DNA of 64,000 bases from Gemmatimonadota bacterium (GCA_022560615.1 JADFSR010000001.1:310001-374000), one strand, 5' to 3'; counted from the stretch's first letter, positions 28,251 to 37,597 are shown. Made by a program: numbers and translations. The notes: generated by a model not told the origin, from the letters alone.

Positions 28251-29633
28251 ATGGAGCTGACCGCGGTCGAGCTTTGGGCCCGAATCCAAAAGAGTGCCCG
28301 CGGGTCCATTCCGGAGCACGCCTATCTCACCTGGGTCGCAGCCGCCAAGGCCGTCGCACTGACGTCCGACGAACTCCAGGTCGAGGTACCCTCCCGCTTT
28401 CACGTCGAATGGCTCGAGGACAAGTTCGGCCAAGTGCTCACCGGGGCCGCAGAGCGCATCCTTGGACATCCGGTGAAGATCACGGCCTCGTGTAGCGCCG
28501 ATCCGTCCCCCATTCCGCTGCCCTCCATCGAGCTGACCACACCTTCGCCCACCGCTGTGGGGAACACTCCCGTTGCTTCCGGTGCCCTCCGCGCGCGCCG
28601 CCCGGTACTGAACGAGCGCTACACCTTCGAGCGCTTCGTCGTCGGTGTGGACAACCAACTGGCTGCCGCAGCCGCACAGGCGGTCGCCAACAAACCCGCC
28701 AAGATGTATAACCCGCTCTTTCTCTACGGCGGGGTTGGCCTCGGCAAGACACACCTGATGCACGCGATCGGGCACCAGGTCTTGATGAACGATCCCACGC
28801 GCAAGATCTGCTACCTCTCCTCCGAGCAGTTCACTAACGAGCTGGTCACGTCGATCCAGCAAGGGGCGATGGCCGACTTCCGGAGACGGTACCGGGAGAT
28901 GGATCTGCTCCTGGTAGACGATGTGCACTTCCTGGCGGGGAAAGAGCGGACCCAGGAGGAGTTCTTCCACACGTTCAACGCGCTCTACGACGCTCAGCGA
29001 CAGATCGTTGTCACGAGTGACCGACCCCCGAAGGACCTTCCGGGTCTCGAGAATCGTCTGGTTTCCCGCTTCGAGTGGGGTCTCGTGGTCGATGTGAGGC
29101 CTCCCGACTACGAGACACGGATAGCCATCCTCCGAAAGAAAGCAGCCGACGACAACCTGTCGATCGACGACGAAGTGCTCGACATGATCGCGCGTTCCTG
29201 CACCTCCTCGGTCCGTGAGCTCGAAGGCGCTGTAATTAAGCTGCTTGCGTTCTCCTCGCTTACTCATCGAGAGATCACGCCCCAGTTGGCACGCACAGCG
29301 CTTCACGGCGTGCTAGGTCGCCACCGCGACGAGGGACCCTTTCTGTCTCCGGAGCGCATTCGCGAGACTGTAGCGCGACGCTGGCGGGTCCGCCCAGAGG
29401 CACTCGCCTCGAAACGCCGTACCAAAGACCTGACGGTACCGCGGCAGGTCGCCATGTATCTTATCAAGCAGACTCTCGACACGTCGCTCGTGCGGATCGG
29501 GGAGCTCTTCGGAGGCCGAGATCATTCCACCGTAATTCACTCGATCCGGAAGGTTGAAGCCCAGATGGAGCGTGACCCTATCTTTCGCGAGCAAGTCGAT
29601 GCTGCACGGGCGGAGTGCAAAAACACGGATTAG
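28251..29633 (+). CDS. dnaA: Chromosomal replication initiator DnaA
   Basis: A 460-residue initiator. Domain I begins MELTAVELWARIQKSARGSI; a Pro/Thr-rich linker follows. The AAA+ domain starts near LNERYTFERFVVG, with Walker A GGVGLGKTH (about 160-168), Walker B LLVDDVHFL and sensor segments such as NRLVSRFEWG. Domain IV ends with the DNA-binding signature GGRDHSTVIHSIRKVE. The ATG at 28251 is chosen because the domain I homology starts there and GAGG lies just upstream; a longer frame adds 57 residues of poor quality. oriC follows at once. Confidence 0.96.
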   Translation: MELTAVELWARIQKSARGSIPEHAYLTWVAAAKAVALTSDELQVEVPSRFHVEWLEDKFGQVLTGAAERILGHPVKITASCSADPSPIPLPSIELTTPSPTAVGNTPVASGALRARRPVLNERYTFERFVVGVDNQLAAAAAQAVANKPAKMYNPLFLYGGVGLGKTHLMHAIGHQVLMNDPTRKICYLSSEQFTNELVTSIQQGAMADFRRRYREMDLLLVDDVHFLAGKERTQEEFFHTFNALYDAQRQIVVTSDRPPKDLPGLENRLVSRFEWGLVVDVRPPDYETRIAILRKKAADDNLSIDDEVLDMIARSCTSSVRELEGAVIKLLAFSSLTHREITPQLARTALHGVLGRHRDEGPFLSPERIRETVARRWRVRPEALASKRRTKDLTVPRQVAMYLIKQTLDTSLVRIGELFGGRDHSTVIHSIRKVEAQMERDPIFREQVDAARAECKNTD

Positions 29634-29945
29634 CAGCTCCTGTTAACGCTCCAATCCGCCACGCACAGCTTCCGTGGATACACCGTGGGAAAGTCCACTC
29701 CTTTTCCACATCGCTCTCTGAGACATGTGCAGCACACAGCACGAGACCAAAAAACCCACAGAAATTCTACACTGCCTCAGTAGCCTCGAAATCGTTACAG
29801 ATAAACGATAAAACACACCTACATACAGTTGCGATCCACACATCCACAGCTACTACTACTACTATGTTTTTCTAATGAGAAGAGAGATAGTATTTAGCTG
29901 CGTTGAAAAAAGCATGATCCTGGGCATACGAGGAGCTACGGCTCG
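29634..29945. other. oriC: Replication origin oriC between dnaA and dnaN
   Basis: 312 bases without a gene, visibly richer in A and T than the flanks. Sites resembling the DnaA box TTATCCACA occur at 29673-29681 (reverse strand, CGTGGATAC), 29702-29710 (TTTTCCACA), 29832-29840 (CGATCCACA) and 29840-29848 (ACATCCACA). The last box is followed directly by CTACTACTACTACTATG (29850-29866), a perfect DnaA-trio tract, and then by an AT-rich stretch. Box plus trio is the layout of the basal unwinding element described in bacteria. Position beside dnaA and dnaN supports the call. Confidence 0.85.
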
Positions 29946-31052
29946 ATGAACTTCACGATCACCCGGCAAAACCTTCACAACGGTCTTGCAGCCGTCTCGG
30001 CAAGCATCCCGTCCAAGACGACACTTCCGGTTCTCTCCAACATTCTCTTCGAAGCAAAAGAAGATGGCGTGTGGATGAGCGGGACCGACTTGGACGTTGC
30101 CGTGCGCGTGAAGGCACCAGCCGACGTCAAAGAACCGGGTCGCCTGACGGCACCGGGGAAGAAACTGCAGGAGATCACGCGTGAGCTTCCCGAACAGCCG
30201 GTTGAGGTCGCGACCCGCGGTGAGCAGATCGAACTGAAATGCGGAAGGAGCCACTTCAAGTTGAACGGCTTACCCGCTGACGAGTTTCCAAGCCTTCCGG
30301 AGGTCGACTTCAGCGAAGCGTGGACCGTCAAGGGTAAGGACGTGAAAGGACTCATCCACCACACTGTCTTTGCAGTGTCCACGGAAGAGAGCCGTCCGAT
30401 CTTGAATGGTGTGCTGTGGGAGTTACGTGACGGATCGATGCGTATGGTGGCAACCAATGGACATCGCCTGGCTCGAATGGGTGTGCCGGCGGAATCGAGT
30501 GGTGCCCCCTCGGCAGACTTCATCGTACCACCGAGTGCACTTCAACATGTGCAACGCCTCTTTGAGGACAACGATACCCTCGAGGTTGCACGTAGCGGGA
30601 ATCATCTCGGATTTCGGGCTGACTTCACCGAAGTATATACGCGCCTTATTGAAGGAACGTATCCAAACTACGATCAAGTGATTCCGCGCGATAACGACAA
30701 AGTAGCCAGAATCGATAAAAAGGCGTTGGAGTCCGCGGTCCGTCGGATGGCGGTCGTAGCCTCCGACCAGACGCACCGGATCCGTCTGAAGTTCGAGCCT
30801 GGTCGTGTGCACCTGAATGTGCTTACCCCCGATCTCGGTGAGGGGCACGATGAATTGGAGATCGGCTATGACGGTGAGGAATTGGAAATAGGCTTCAATG
30901 CAAATTACCTCCTAGAAGTTCTCCGTTACATGCCGACAGATGAGGTCGATCTCGCGTTCAAAGCGCCTGAACGCGCAGCGACAATCGAGCCGGCAGGCGA
31001 CGACGACATCGATTATCTCTGCTTGGTGATGCCTCTGCGTCTGCTGGACTGA
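29946..31052 (+). CDS. dnaN: DNA polymerase III beta subunit (sliding clamp)
   Basis: A 368-residue beta clamp with the three repeated domains. It opens MNFTITRQNLHNGLAAVSAS with PSKTTLPVLSNI typical of domain 1, shows FAVSTEESRPILNGVLWEL at the start of domain 2, and ends with the conserved YLCLVMPLRL. GAGGAG lies 11 bases before the ATG. It tethers polymerase to DNA. The usual recF and gyrB do not follow; pyrE points back toward it, 25 bases away. Confidence 0.96.
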   Translation: MNFTITRQNLHNGLAAVSASIPSKTTLPVLSNILFEAKEDGVWMSGTDLDVAVRVKAPADVKEPGRLTAPGKKLQEITRELPEQPVEVATRGEQIELKCGRSHFKLNGLPADEFPSLPEVDFSEAWTVKGKDVKGLIHHTVFAVSTEESRPILNGVLWELRDGSMRMVATNGHRLARMGVPAESSGAPSADFIVPPSALQHVQRLFEDNDTLEVARSGNHLGFRADFTEVYTRLIEGTYPNYDQVIPRDNDKVARIDKKALESAVRRMAVVASDQTHRIRLKFEPGRVHLNVLTPDLGEGHDELEIGYDGEELEIGFNANYLLEVLRYMPTDEVDLAFKAPERAATIEPAGDDDIDYLCLVMPLRLLD

Positions 31053-31077
31053 GCAGAGCGTGTCGGATACGGACGAG

Positions 31078-31641
31078 TCAGCGAAGCGCTCGCGCTGCCT
31101 CCAAAATTTCTTCGCCCGTGAAGACGGATAAGAGCGGAAGTCCTTCTGCGGCGAACAGGCCAGTGGCGTCTTCAGAGCGATCTACCAGTGTCATGACGCC
31201 GACTACGAGGGCGCCGAACTCCTGGACCGCTCGTACCGCCTCAAGGGTGCTTCTTCCCGTCGTCATTGAGTCTTCGACCATCAGGCAGCGTGAAGTGGCC
31301 TGTAATCCGCCTTCGACGCGCTGCCCCGTGCCGTGCTCCTTAGCTTTCTTTCGGACGGAGAAGCCATCGATCGGACGACCGTCGAGGGCGCTTCTGTGGG
31401 CGATCGCATAAGCGATGGGATCGGCGCCCATGGTGAGTCCCCCGACGTGCGTCGGCTGCAGGCCGCTGTCCAAAACCAACTCGAGAGCCACGTGACCGAC
31501 GAGAAGCTGGCCTTCGGCACTCATCGTCGTGGGGCGTGCATCGATGTAGTAGTTCGAACGTGCCCCGCTTGCGAGGGTAAAATCCCCCAGTCTCACAGAC
31601 CGTTCTACGAGAAGCTGCTTCAAGCGATCACGATGATTCAT
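31078..31641 (-). CDS. pyrE: Orotate phosphoribosyltransferase
   Basis: A 187-residue enzyme (EC 2.4.2.10) that joins orotate and PRPP to give OMP in pyrimidine synthesis. The PRPP-binding motif is VEDSMTTGRS; GDFTLASGARSNYYIDARP near the N-terminus and SVRKKAKEHGTGQRVEG carry the usual substrate and catalytic Lys residues. The ATG at 31641 starts at the family N-terminus; the frame continues 323 codons upstream but without any homology. It converges on dnaN. Confidence 0.93.
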   Translation of the reverse strand: MNHRDRLKQLLVERSVRLGDFTLASGARSNYYIDARPTTMSAEGQLLVGHVALELVLDSGLQPTHVGGLTMGADPIAYAIAHRSALDGRPIDGFSVRKKAKEHGTGQRVEGGLQATSRCLMVEDSMTTGRSTLEAVRAVQEFGALVVGVMTLVDRSEDATGLFAAEGLPLLSVFTGEEILEAARALR

Positions 31642-32688
31642 CGGCGCCACTCTGCTCCAACGCTGTTGGGGGTCCGAACCGAAGCCAATCGCGTACTGCG
31701 ATTCGGCCTCGGTAGCGCCTGCGCACTCATGATAGCAGTGTTCGGAGTCGCGTGTGGAGACGACAACGGGATTGGACCCGAGTCGCTGAGGTTCGGCCTC
31801 TCGGGTAGCATTACGATCGAGCTTGAAACGCCAAGGGGCTTCGAAGCCGGGACGTTTATCCCGGTCGGTATGCTCCTCCAACGGATCGAGTGGCAGTCCT
31901 CCGGTGCCTGGAGCGTCTACGAGCGCATCTCCTACCGAGGGCTCGTCGGCGACGAATCGCTGGTTGAGAGCTCGGGCGAGCCCTTCGCCTTCGTCTCGGC
32001 GTACGTGCAACTCATCACCACCATAAGTAGCGTCGACGGTCTTCGGCTCGACATCGCCGCCGCCGACTTCTACATCGGGGTCACTGCGGACTGCCCGCCG
32101 GGCCATACTCGCATCACCTTCTCGGTCATGGACCTGCCCAGGGACTCGACGTCGACGTGGCAGCAATGTGCGGATCGCTCTCTGTCCGAATTGCGGCAGC
32201 TGAACGCTGGCCCTGCGCCGGCTGCAGCGCGATTGGTGCAGGCGGCGCTGGCGGCGCGCGACGCGACATGGGGACGGGCGCGCCTGTCGGCGTACGAGGG
32301 CAGCGTGCCGTTCGGGACGCTCGCCCGAGGCGAGGAAACGATGGCCACGCTTGCCGCCCCCTTCCCCGTCCTGGACGACGCGGCGTGGAGCGCCTTCTGG
32401 CTCGAACATTCCGGCGGTACGGAGCCGCCCGAAGTGGACTTCGAAAGCGAGATGGTCATCGTTGCTGCCGTGGGTCAACGTCACGAAGCGGGCGACAGCG
32501 TCGAAGTCCGTCGAATCCTCCCGGTCCTCAACGGCACGTTGACGCACCTGTTCGAGCGGGTGCCCGGTGATTTCTGCTCGCCGGTGGCGCGCACGCACTA
32601 CCCGTTCCACATCGTGGTATCGCCGCGTACTCCGTCTCCGATCCGATTCGCCGACGTCGGCGTCGAGTTCGTTCCTTGCGGCGGATGA
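31633..32688 (+). CDS. Lipoprotein of unknown function with a PrcB-like C-terminal domain
   Basis: A lipoprotein: a hydrophobic stretch ACALMIAVFGVAC ends in the lipobox GVAC. The first part (about 50-170) is beta-rich. The C-terminal part (about 235-350) has the look of the PrcB C-terminal domain: a conserved Trp-rich FWLEHSGGTEPPEVDFESEM followed by VIVAAVG and a closing HYPFHIVVSPRTPSP. PrcB domains occur in subunits of surface protease complexes. The start is unclear; the ATG at 31633 overlaps the divergent pyrE start, and a TTG near 31670 is possible. It ends eight bases before the histidine kinase gene, so it may lead that operon. Confidence 0.6.
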   Translation: MIHRRHSAPTLLGVRTEANRVLRFGLGSACALMIAVFGVACGDDNGIGPESLRFGLSGSITIELETPRGFEAGTFIPVGMLLQRIEWQSSGAWSVYERISYRGLVGDESLVESSGEPFAFVSAYVQLITTISSVDGLRLDIAAADFYIGVTADCPPGHTRITFSVMDLPRDSTSTWQQCADRSLSELRQLNAGPAPAAARLVQAALAARDATWGRARLSAYEGSVPFGTLARGEETMATLAAPFPVLDDAAWSAFWLEHSGGTEPPEVDFESEMVIVAAVGQRHEAGDSVEVRRILPVLNGTLTHLFERVPGDFCSPVARTHYPFHIVVSPRTPSPIRFADVGVEFVPCGG

Positions 32689-32696
32689 TTCGCTGA

Positions 32697-34124
32697 GTGT
32701 CCCTCCGTAGACGCTTCGTTCTCGTCATGGTTGCCTTCGCGGTGGGTGTCTCCGCGGTCGGTGGAGCAGCGGCGTGGTGGCAAGCGGGCAGAGCCCTGGA
32801 GGCGGAGCTCGACACGCGGGCTCGATGGGTCGCGCGTGCCGGGGCCGACATCGGACTCTCGGCATCGGGTGTCATACTCCTCCAGCCGGGCTTCGAGGAT
32901 CTCGACATTTGGACCTCGACACACGCACGACTACAGCGCCTGCGCTCAGTGGTGCCGGAGTCGTACATCATCCGATCGGACAACACGGCGCTGGTGACGA
33001 GCTTTCCCGCCGATTCGATTCCGATCGGGGCGCCGCTTCCGCAGTTTGCCTTGTTCGCGCCTGAGCTCGCAGAGGCCAGACTCGTTGGCGACGCGACGAC
33101 CCTCTCGTTCAGCTTAGAGGGTCGAAGATTCAAGTGGGGTTTCGCGGTGCTCGACGACCGCGAGACGGTATTCGCCATTCTGCTGCCCGCTGACTACCTG
33201 CAGCCGCTCGCACAACTTCGGCGGAACTTGTTCGTCGGCGCCGCGGCCGCTGCGGTGCTCGCCGTGCTGCTGGCGACGGTCCTGGCGGCAAGCGTTGTCC
33301 AGCCGCTGGAACGCCTAGCCCGAGTCGCGACCCGGATCCAGCGTGGACACATGCAGGAACCGGTCGCCGAAGAGGGCGGCCACGAGGTGGGACGACTCGC
33401 GCGTGCGATGGAGCGTATGCGACTGGGCATCCTGACGCGGGACGAGCAATTGCGGCTGATGCTTGCGCAGGTCGCGCATGAGATTCGGAATCCGCTCGAA
33501 GGTCTAGAGCTCTTCGCGTCCGCGGCGGAGGAGACCGAGGATCCTGAGGAGAGGGCGCGACTCATATCGCGCGTGCGCACCGAAGTCACGGCGCTCAACG
33601 TCATCATCAGCGACTTCCTGACCTTCGCGCGGCCCATGGGCAGGGCGGAGCACGCGAGCGACGTACGCGGTCCGATCCGTGAGGCGGTGGAGCTGGTCGA
33701 GGCCGAAATGGACGACCGCGGTGGGACGCTCGACCTGATTCTGCCGGAGACGCCGCTGATGGCTCTCGTGAGAGATGAGCACGTGAAGCGCGCGACGTTG
33801 AACCTGCTGCGCAACGCTGCGCAGGCCTCACAGCACGTGCGCCTCGATGCGCGCATCGAGAACGCGGAGGTAGTCATCGCTGTCTCCGACGACGGGCCCG
33901 GCGTGCCGGATGACCTCCGGAGCCGCGTCTTCGAACCGTTCGTGACCGACAAGGAGCAAGGTGCCGGCCTCGGTCTCGCGATCGTGAAGAAGGTCGCCGA
34001 AGCGAACGGCGGGCGCGTGGAGCTCACCGACAGCTCAGAAAGAAATGGTGGGAGAGGTGCCGAGTTCCGTCTATATTTTGGCAGCTTGGAAGATCCTCCC
34101 CGCGCGATCGCGGGCCCGGAATAG
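32697..34124 (+). CDS. Membrane sensor histidine kinase
   Basis: A 475-residue kinase started by GTG. The N-terminal membrane segment (about 5-28) and a second one (about 178-205, VGAAAAAVLAVLLATVLAAS) frame an extracytoplasmic sensor of about 150 residues. A HAMP domain follows, then the dimerisation domain with the phosphoacceptor His261 in VAHEIRNPLEG, and an ATPase domain with N box NLLRNAAQAS, DDGPGVPD and GAGLGLAIVKK. It ends 10 bases before the NtrC-type regulator gene, its evident partner. Confidence 0.93.
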   Translation: MSLRRRFVLVMVAFAVGVSAVGGAAAWWQAGRALEAELDTRARWVARAGADIGLSASGVILLQPGFEDLDIWTSTHARLQRLRSVVPESYIIRSDNTALVTSFPADSIPIGAPLPQFALFAPELAEARLVGDATTLSFSLEGRRFKWGFAVLDDRETVFAILLPADYLQPLAQLRRNLFVGAAAAAVLAVLLATVLAASVVQPLERLARVATRIQRGHMQEPVAEEGGHEVGRLARAMERMRLGILTRDEQLRLMLAQVAHEIRNPLEGLELFASAAEETEDPEERARLISRVRTEVTALNVIISDFLTFARPMGRAEHASDVRGPIREAVELVEAEMDDRGGTLDLILPETPLMALVRDEHVKRATLNLLRNAAQASQHVRLDARIENAEVVIAVSDDGPGVPDDLRSRVFEPFVTDKEQGAGLGLAIVKKVAEANGGRVELTDSSERNGGRGAEFRLYFGSLEDPPRAIAGPE

Positions 34125-34134
34125 CGCTGTACGT

Positions 34135-35547
34135 ATGGCTGAGATCCTCATCATCGACGACCACGACTCCATCAGGGAGGGGCTCGAGCTCCTCCTGAGG
34201 CGCCGCGGTCATCGTACGAGGTCCGCCGAGAGCGGACAGCGCGGGCTCGAGCTTCTCGAGGAAGAGGCGGCCGACCTGGTCATCACCGACCTCAGGATGT
34301 CCCGTATGAACGGCATGGAGGTGCTCGAGCGAGTCAAAGCTTCGACGCCTGAGACCGAGGTCATGGTCATCACGGCGCACGGCACGATCGAGAGGGTCGT
34401 CGAGGCGATGAAGCTCGGCGCTGCCGACTTCATTACCAAGCCGTTCTCGTCGGAGGAGTTCGGCGTCAAGGTGGACCGGCTTGTCGCCGATCGCGCCGAG
34501 CGACTGCGCCTCCGTCGCGAAAACGTCGCGCTCCGTGTCGAGAACACCTACCTGCGTGATGAGACGGTCGCCCGATACGGTGAGATGGTGGGAGAGTCGC
34601 AGCCCATGCAGGAGGTCTTCCGCTGGATCAGCAGGGTCGCCCCCAGCGAGTCCAGCGTGATGATCTACGGCGAGTCCGGCACAGGGAAGGAGTTGGTCGC
34701 GCGCGCCGTTCACGCCGGGTCCAGCCGCAAGGACGGACCATTCGTTCGGGTCAACTGCGGCGCGCTTTCCGAAAGTCTGCTCGACTCCGAACTCTTCGGT
34801 CACGAGAAGGGCGCTTTCACCGGGGCTGAGAAGCGACGCCGGGGACGCTTTGAGCTCGCGGATGGAGGCACGCTCTTTCTCGACGAGATCGCCACCGTGC
34901 CGCAGGCGACGCAGGTACGGTTGCTGCGTGTTCTGCAGGAGCGGGAACTCGAGCGCGTCGGGGGCGAAGAGACGATCTCGGTAGACGTGCGCATCATCAC
35001 GGCCACGAACTCGTCACCCGAGGCGCTGCTCTCCGATGGCGCCTTCCGGGAGGACCTCTTCTATCGGCTGCACGTGGTTCCGGTGGTTCTCCCACCGCTC
35101 CGTGAGCGAAGGGAGGACATCCCACTATTGGTCGACCACTTCATCGACAAGTTGCGCGACCGTACCGCTTCTCCTGTTCGCGCGGCTACCGCGGATGCCT
35201 TGAAGCGACTTGCGGCGTACACGTGGCCGGGAAACGTGCGTGAGCTCGAGAACGTGATCGAGCGGTCGCTCGTGCTGGCCGATTCAACCGAGTTGGACGT
35301 GCACGAGCTTCCCCCTCTTGGAGGGAACGGTGCCGCGGGAGGCCTCGCCGGCTTCGACACCGGCTCAGAGGCCGAGTTGCCCATGGGAGGCTTGGATTTG
35401 ACGCAGGCCGTGGAGGGGATCGAAGAACGGCTCCTTCGCCAGGCGCTCGAGCAGGCAGACGGAGTGAAAGCGGAAGCCGCGCGACTTCTGGGACTCAAGG
35501 CGAGCGCTCTCTACTACAAGCTCGAGAAGTACGGGATCGAGGCGTGA
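34135..35547 (+). CDS. Sigma54-dependent response regulator (NtrC family)
   Basis: A 470-residue regulator with three domains. The receiver (1-120) has the acidic pair DD and the phosphorylated Asp52 in VITDLRM, then the conserved Thr and Lys. The AAA+ domain has Walker A GESGTGKE (about 180) and the sigma54-contacting GAFTGA loop (about 225). The C-terminal Fis-type HTH ends KASALYYKLEKYGIEA. The intact GAFTGA means it should activate sigma54 promoters, acting on RpoN-holoenzyme. The start is the ATG at 34135; an upstream extension overlaps the kinase gene. Confidence 0.94.
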   Translation: MAEILIIDDHDSIREGLELLLRRRGHRTRSAESGQRGLELLEEEAADLVITDLRMSRMNGMEVLERVKASTPETEVMVITAHGTIERVVEAMKLGAADFITKPFSSEEFGVKVDRLVADRAERLRLRRENVALRVENTYLRDETVARYGEMVGESQPMQEVFRWISRVAPSESSVMIYGESGTGKELVARAVHAGSSRKDGPFVRVNCGALSESLLDSELFGHEKGAFTGAEKRRRGRFELADGGTLFLDEIATVPQATQVRLLRVLQERELERVGGEETISVDVRIITATNSSPEALLSDGAFREDLFYRLHVVPVVLPPLRERREDIPLLVDHFIDKLRDRTASPVRAATADALKRLAAYTWPGNVRELENVIERSLVLADSTELDVHELPPLGGNGAAGGLAGFDTGSEAELPMGGLDLTQAVEGIEERLLRQALEQADGVKAEAARLLGLKASALYYKLEKYGIEA

Positions 35548-36446
35548 AGTCCGGGCGCAGGGGCTTCGGCATGCTGCTCGCAGTTGCGACCGGGCTCGTG
35601 ATCACTGAGCCGGGGGACGCACAGTCGACCGAAGAGCTCGTCGGCGAACTCAGGCTCGAGTACCAGGGTGCCGTCTCGCTACATGATTCCGCACAAACCG
35701 CCCAAAGGGTGGTCGATCGTCGCTTCAACAGCGCGCTGCTTGAAATCGAAGGTGCAAGGCGCGCTCGCGACGACGCGGAATTGAGCCGCGCTCTCTCCTA
35801 CGCCCTGGCGAGCTCGGCTCCCCTTGCGGATGCCGCGAACCGAGTCGCTGCTGCCGCAGATAGGTTGCGGTCTTTGCGGCAGGCGTTGATCGACGTGCTC
35901 ATAGTGCAGCAGATCGAACTCATCGAATTGGCCGACACCGCACCGAGCGTCCAACAGAGGCGCGACTTCGACAACCTGCTGCGCGTGGTGTCGAACGAGT
36001 TGGCCGCCCTCGAAACCGACGTCGAAAACGACAGCCTCGATCCGGTGGCGATGCCCGACATCGCAATCGATCCCCGCGACGGGCCGGCTCAGATGCTCGG
36101 CAAGGCGCAGGTCCTCGAACGCTACGCCGCGCGCATAGATTCGCTGATCCCGAGCATCGACGACGAGATCAGCCAACTGAGAAGCCGGCGGGACATGCTG
36201 CGGCGCCATCTTGACTTCATCGCCGGGACAGCACGCTTCGGTGACCTCCGGCCGCCGACCGGGACGACAGCCGGGGCCGATCCGGCGGTGCAGGCCACGG
36301 ACAGCACCGCAGTCGGTGGGCGACCGGTGACGCTCGACGAGCGCATCGAGGCGAAACGCGCTTACCGGCAGATGCTGCTCGAGCAACGGGACCTTCTCCT
36401 CTTCAGAGCGAGGGATTTCCGCGCCCGAGTGAGGAGTCGATCATGA
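35544..36446 (+). CDS. Exported coiled-coil protein of unknown function
   Basis: A 300-residue protein started by GTG, whose start overlaps the upstream stop by four bases. A signal peptide (GFGMLLAVATGLVITEPGDA) is followed by an almost wholly helical protein with heptad-like stretches, for example RALSYALASSAPLADAANRV and IDDEISQLRSRRDMLRRHL, broken by a Pro/Asp segment near residue 165. No family is recognised. Its position between the regulator and an outer-membrane barrel gene suggests a periplasmic structural or adaptor role; this is inference. Confidence 0.6.
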   Translation: MKSGRRGFGMLLAVATGLVITEPGDAQSTEELVGELRLEYQGAVSLHDSAQTAQRVVDRRFNSALLEIEGARRARDDAELSRALSYALASSAPLADAANRVAAAADRLRSLRQALIDVLIVQQIELIELADTAPSVQQRRDFDNLLRVVSNELAALETDVENDSLDPVAMPDIAIDPRDGPAQMLGKAQVLERYAARIDSLIPSIDDEISQLRSRRDMLRRHLDFIAGTARFGDLRPPTGTTAGADPAVQATDSTAVGGRPVTLDERIEAKRAYRQMLLEQRDLLLFRARDFRARVRSRS

Positions 36447-37597
36447 GGCGCGGTGGAGCGTTCCGGACCTCGTTGCGCGCAGCGGCCTGCTACACCCGGT
36501 GGGCGGCAATGCTCGCCGCGCTCCTCTTGCCCCACCAGGCGGCTGGTCAAGTGCGCTGGTCCGACCTCGTCTTCACCATGGGCGGTTCCGCCCAGCGCTA
36601 CACTGGAAACTTCTCGGCGGTCACAGTCGCCGTTGTCGACAGCACCGATCAAGCGACAGCCGCCGGGGGCGAGATCGGCGTCAGGGGTACGCTGGTCTTG
36701 CTCGAGCGGGAACGTCAGCGGCTTACGCTCGAATTGGACGGAGGCGTACGGCAGGCTGCCGCGCTGGGCTTCAGACTCCGAGACTACGCGCCTCGTGAGT
36801 GGGTTGGGAGTAGCTCCCTGGAGTTCCAACAGACCCTGGGCTCCTGGGCGACCGGATCGGTTCGTGGCGGCGTCGACACACGCTCCGTTCGGGATCGTCC
36901 TCCCATGCCGCTCTTCATGCAGCCTGGGTACGCCACCGTGAACGGAGCGGTGGGGCTCCTGACCCGCTCGTTCCAGGGTGTGGCCTTCGACCTGGTCGCC
37001 GACATCGAGTCTGCCGACTACCGCGCGCTAAAGTTCGTGCCCCAGCTCGACCTACTCGATCGCCGCGCGGCCGGTTTCGAGCTAGGAGCCGCGTTGGGTG
37101 AATCCTCGATGATTCGGTTCTTCGGCGGCGTGCGCTGGAGCGAGTACGGGCACCAGGGGAGCTTCGATGCGGACGATCCCTTCCGGCGCGATCGCACGGT
37201 GCGCGCGGGACTCCGCTGGAGACATGTGGGCGAGCTGATCGTCCTTGTCGGGCTTGAAGGCACACTCAACCGCTCGAACTCGAACCGGCCGGAGTACGAT
37301 GCGCTCAGTGTGTCGGCTGAGCTGAGCGCGCCCCTGCCCGGGCAGCTGACGCTGAGCGTGCTGGCTCTGCTCACGACCAAGAGCTACGTGAACGAGCCCA
37401 ACTTCGCGCTCTTGGTTCCGGGCGAGGAGGCCGATAATGCGTCGATCGCGTACGCCGAGCTGGTGCGCTCGATTCGAAGCAATCTGGATGGCGGTGTCCG
37501 ACTCGGGTGGACCCGCGCTGAGACCGACATCGGAAACGCCTACTACCAGCGCTTCGGGCTCTCCGTCTTCCTCAACTACCGGCCGAACGATCGCTAA
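36443..37597 (+). CDS. Probable outer-membrane beta-barrel protein
   Basis: A 384-residue exported protein. The N-terminal signal segment (AAMLAALLLPHQAAG) is long with a basic lead. The rest alternates hydrophobic and polar residues in many strands ending in aromatic residues, for example RLTLELDGGVRQAA, SVRGGVDTRSVRD, FELGAALGESSMIRFFGGV and the final QRFGLSVFLNY. This is the pattern of a barrel of about 16 strands. I see no plug domain or substrate signature. It is coupled to the coiled-coil gene by a four-base overlap. Its end overlaps the convergent PPTase gene by 26 bases. Confidence 0.65.
   Translation: MRRGGAFRTSLRAAACYTRWAAMLAALLLPHQAAGQVRWSDLVFTMGGSAQRYTGNFSAVTVAVVDSTDQATAAGGEIGVRGTLVLLERERQRLTLELDGGVRQAAALGFRLRDYAPREWVGSSSLEFQQTLGSWATGSVRGGVDTRSVRDRPPMPLFMQPGYATVNGAVGLLTRSFQGVAFDLVADIESADYRALKFVPQLDLLDRRAAGFELGAALGESSMIRFFGGVRWSEYGHQGSFDADDPFRRDRTVRAGLRWRHVGELIVLVGLEGTLNRSNSNRPEYDALSVSAELSAPLPGQLTLSVLALLTTKSYVNEPNFALLVPGEEADNASIAYAELVRSIRSNLDGGVRLGWTRAETDIGNAYYQRFGLSVFLNYRPNDR

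Noticed and set aside
28152-29306. Long minus-strand open frame opposite dnaA
   Set aside because: It is the antisense of a certain gene in GC-rich DNA, has no family features, and lacks a start signal.
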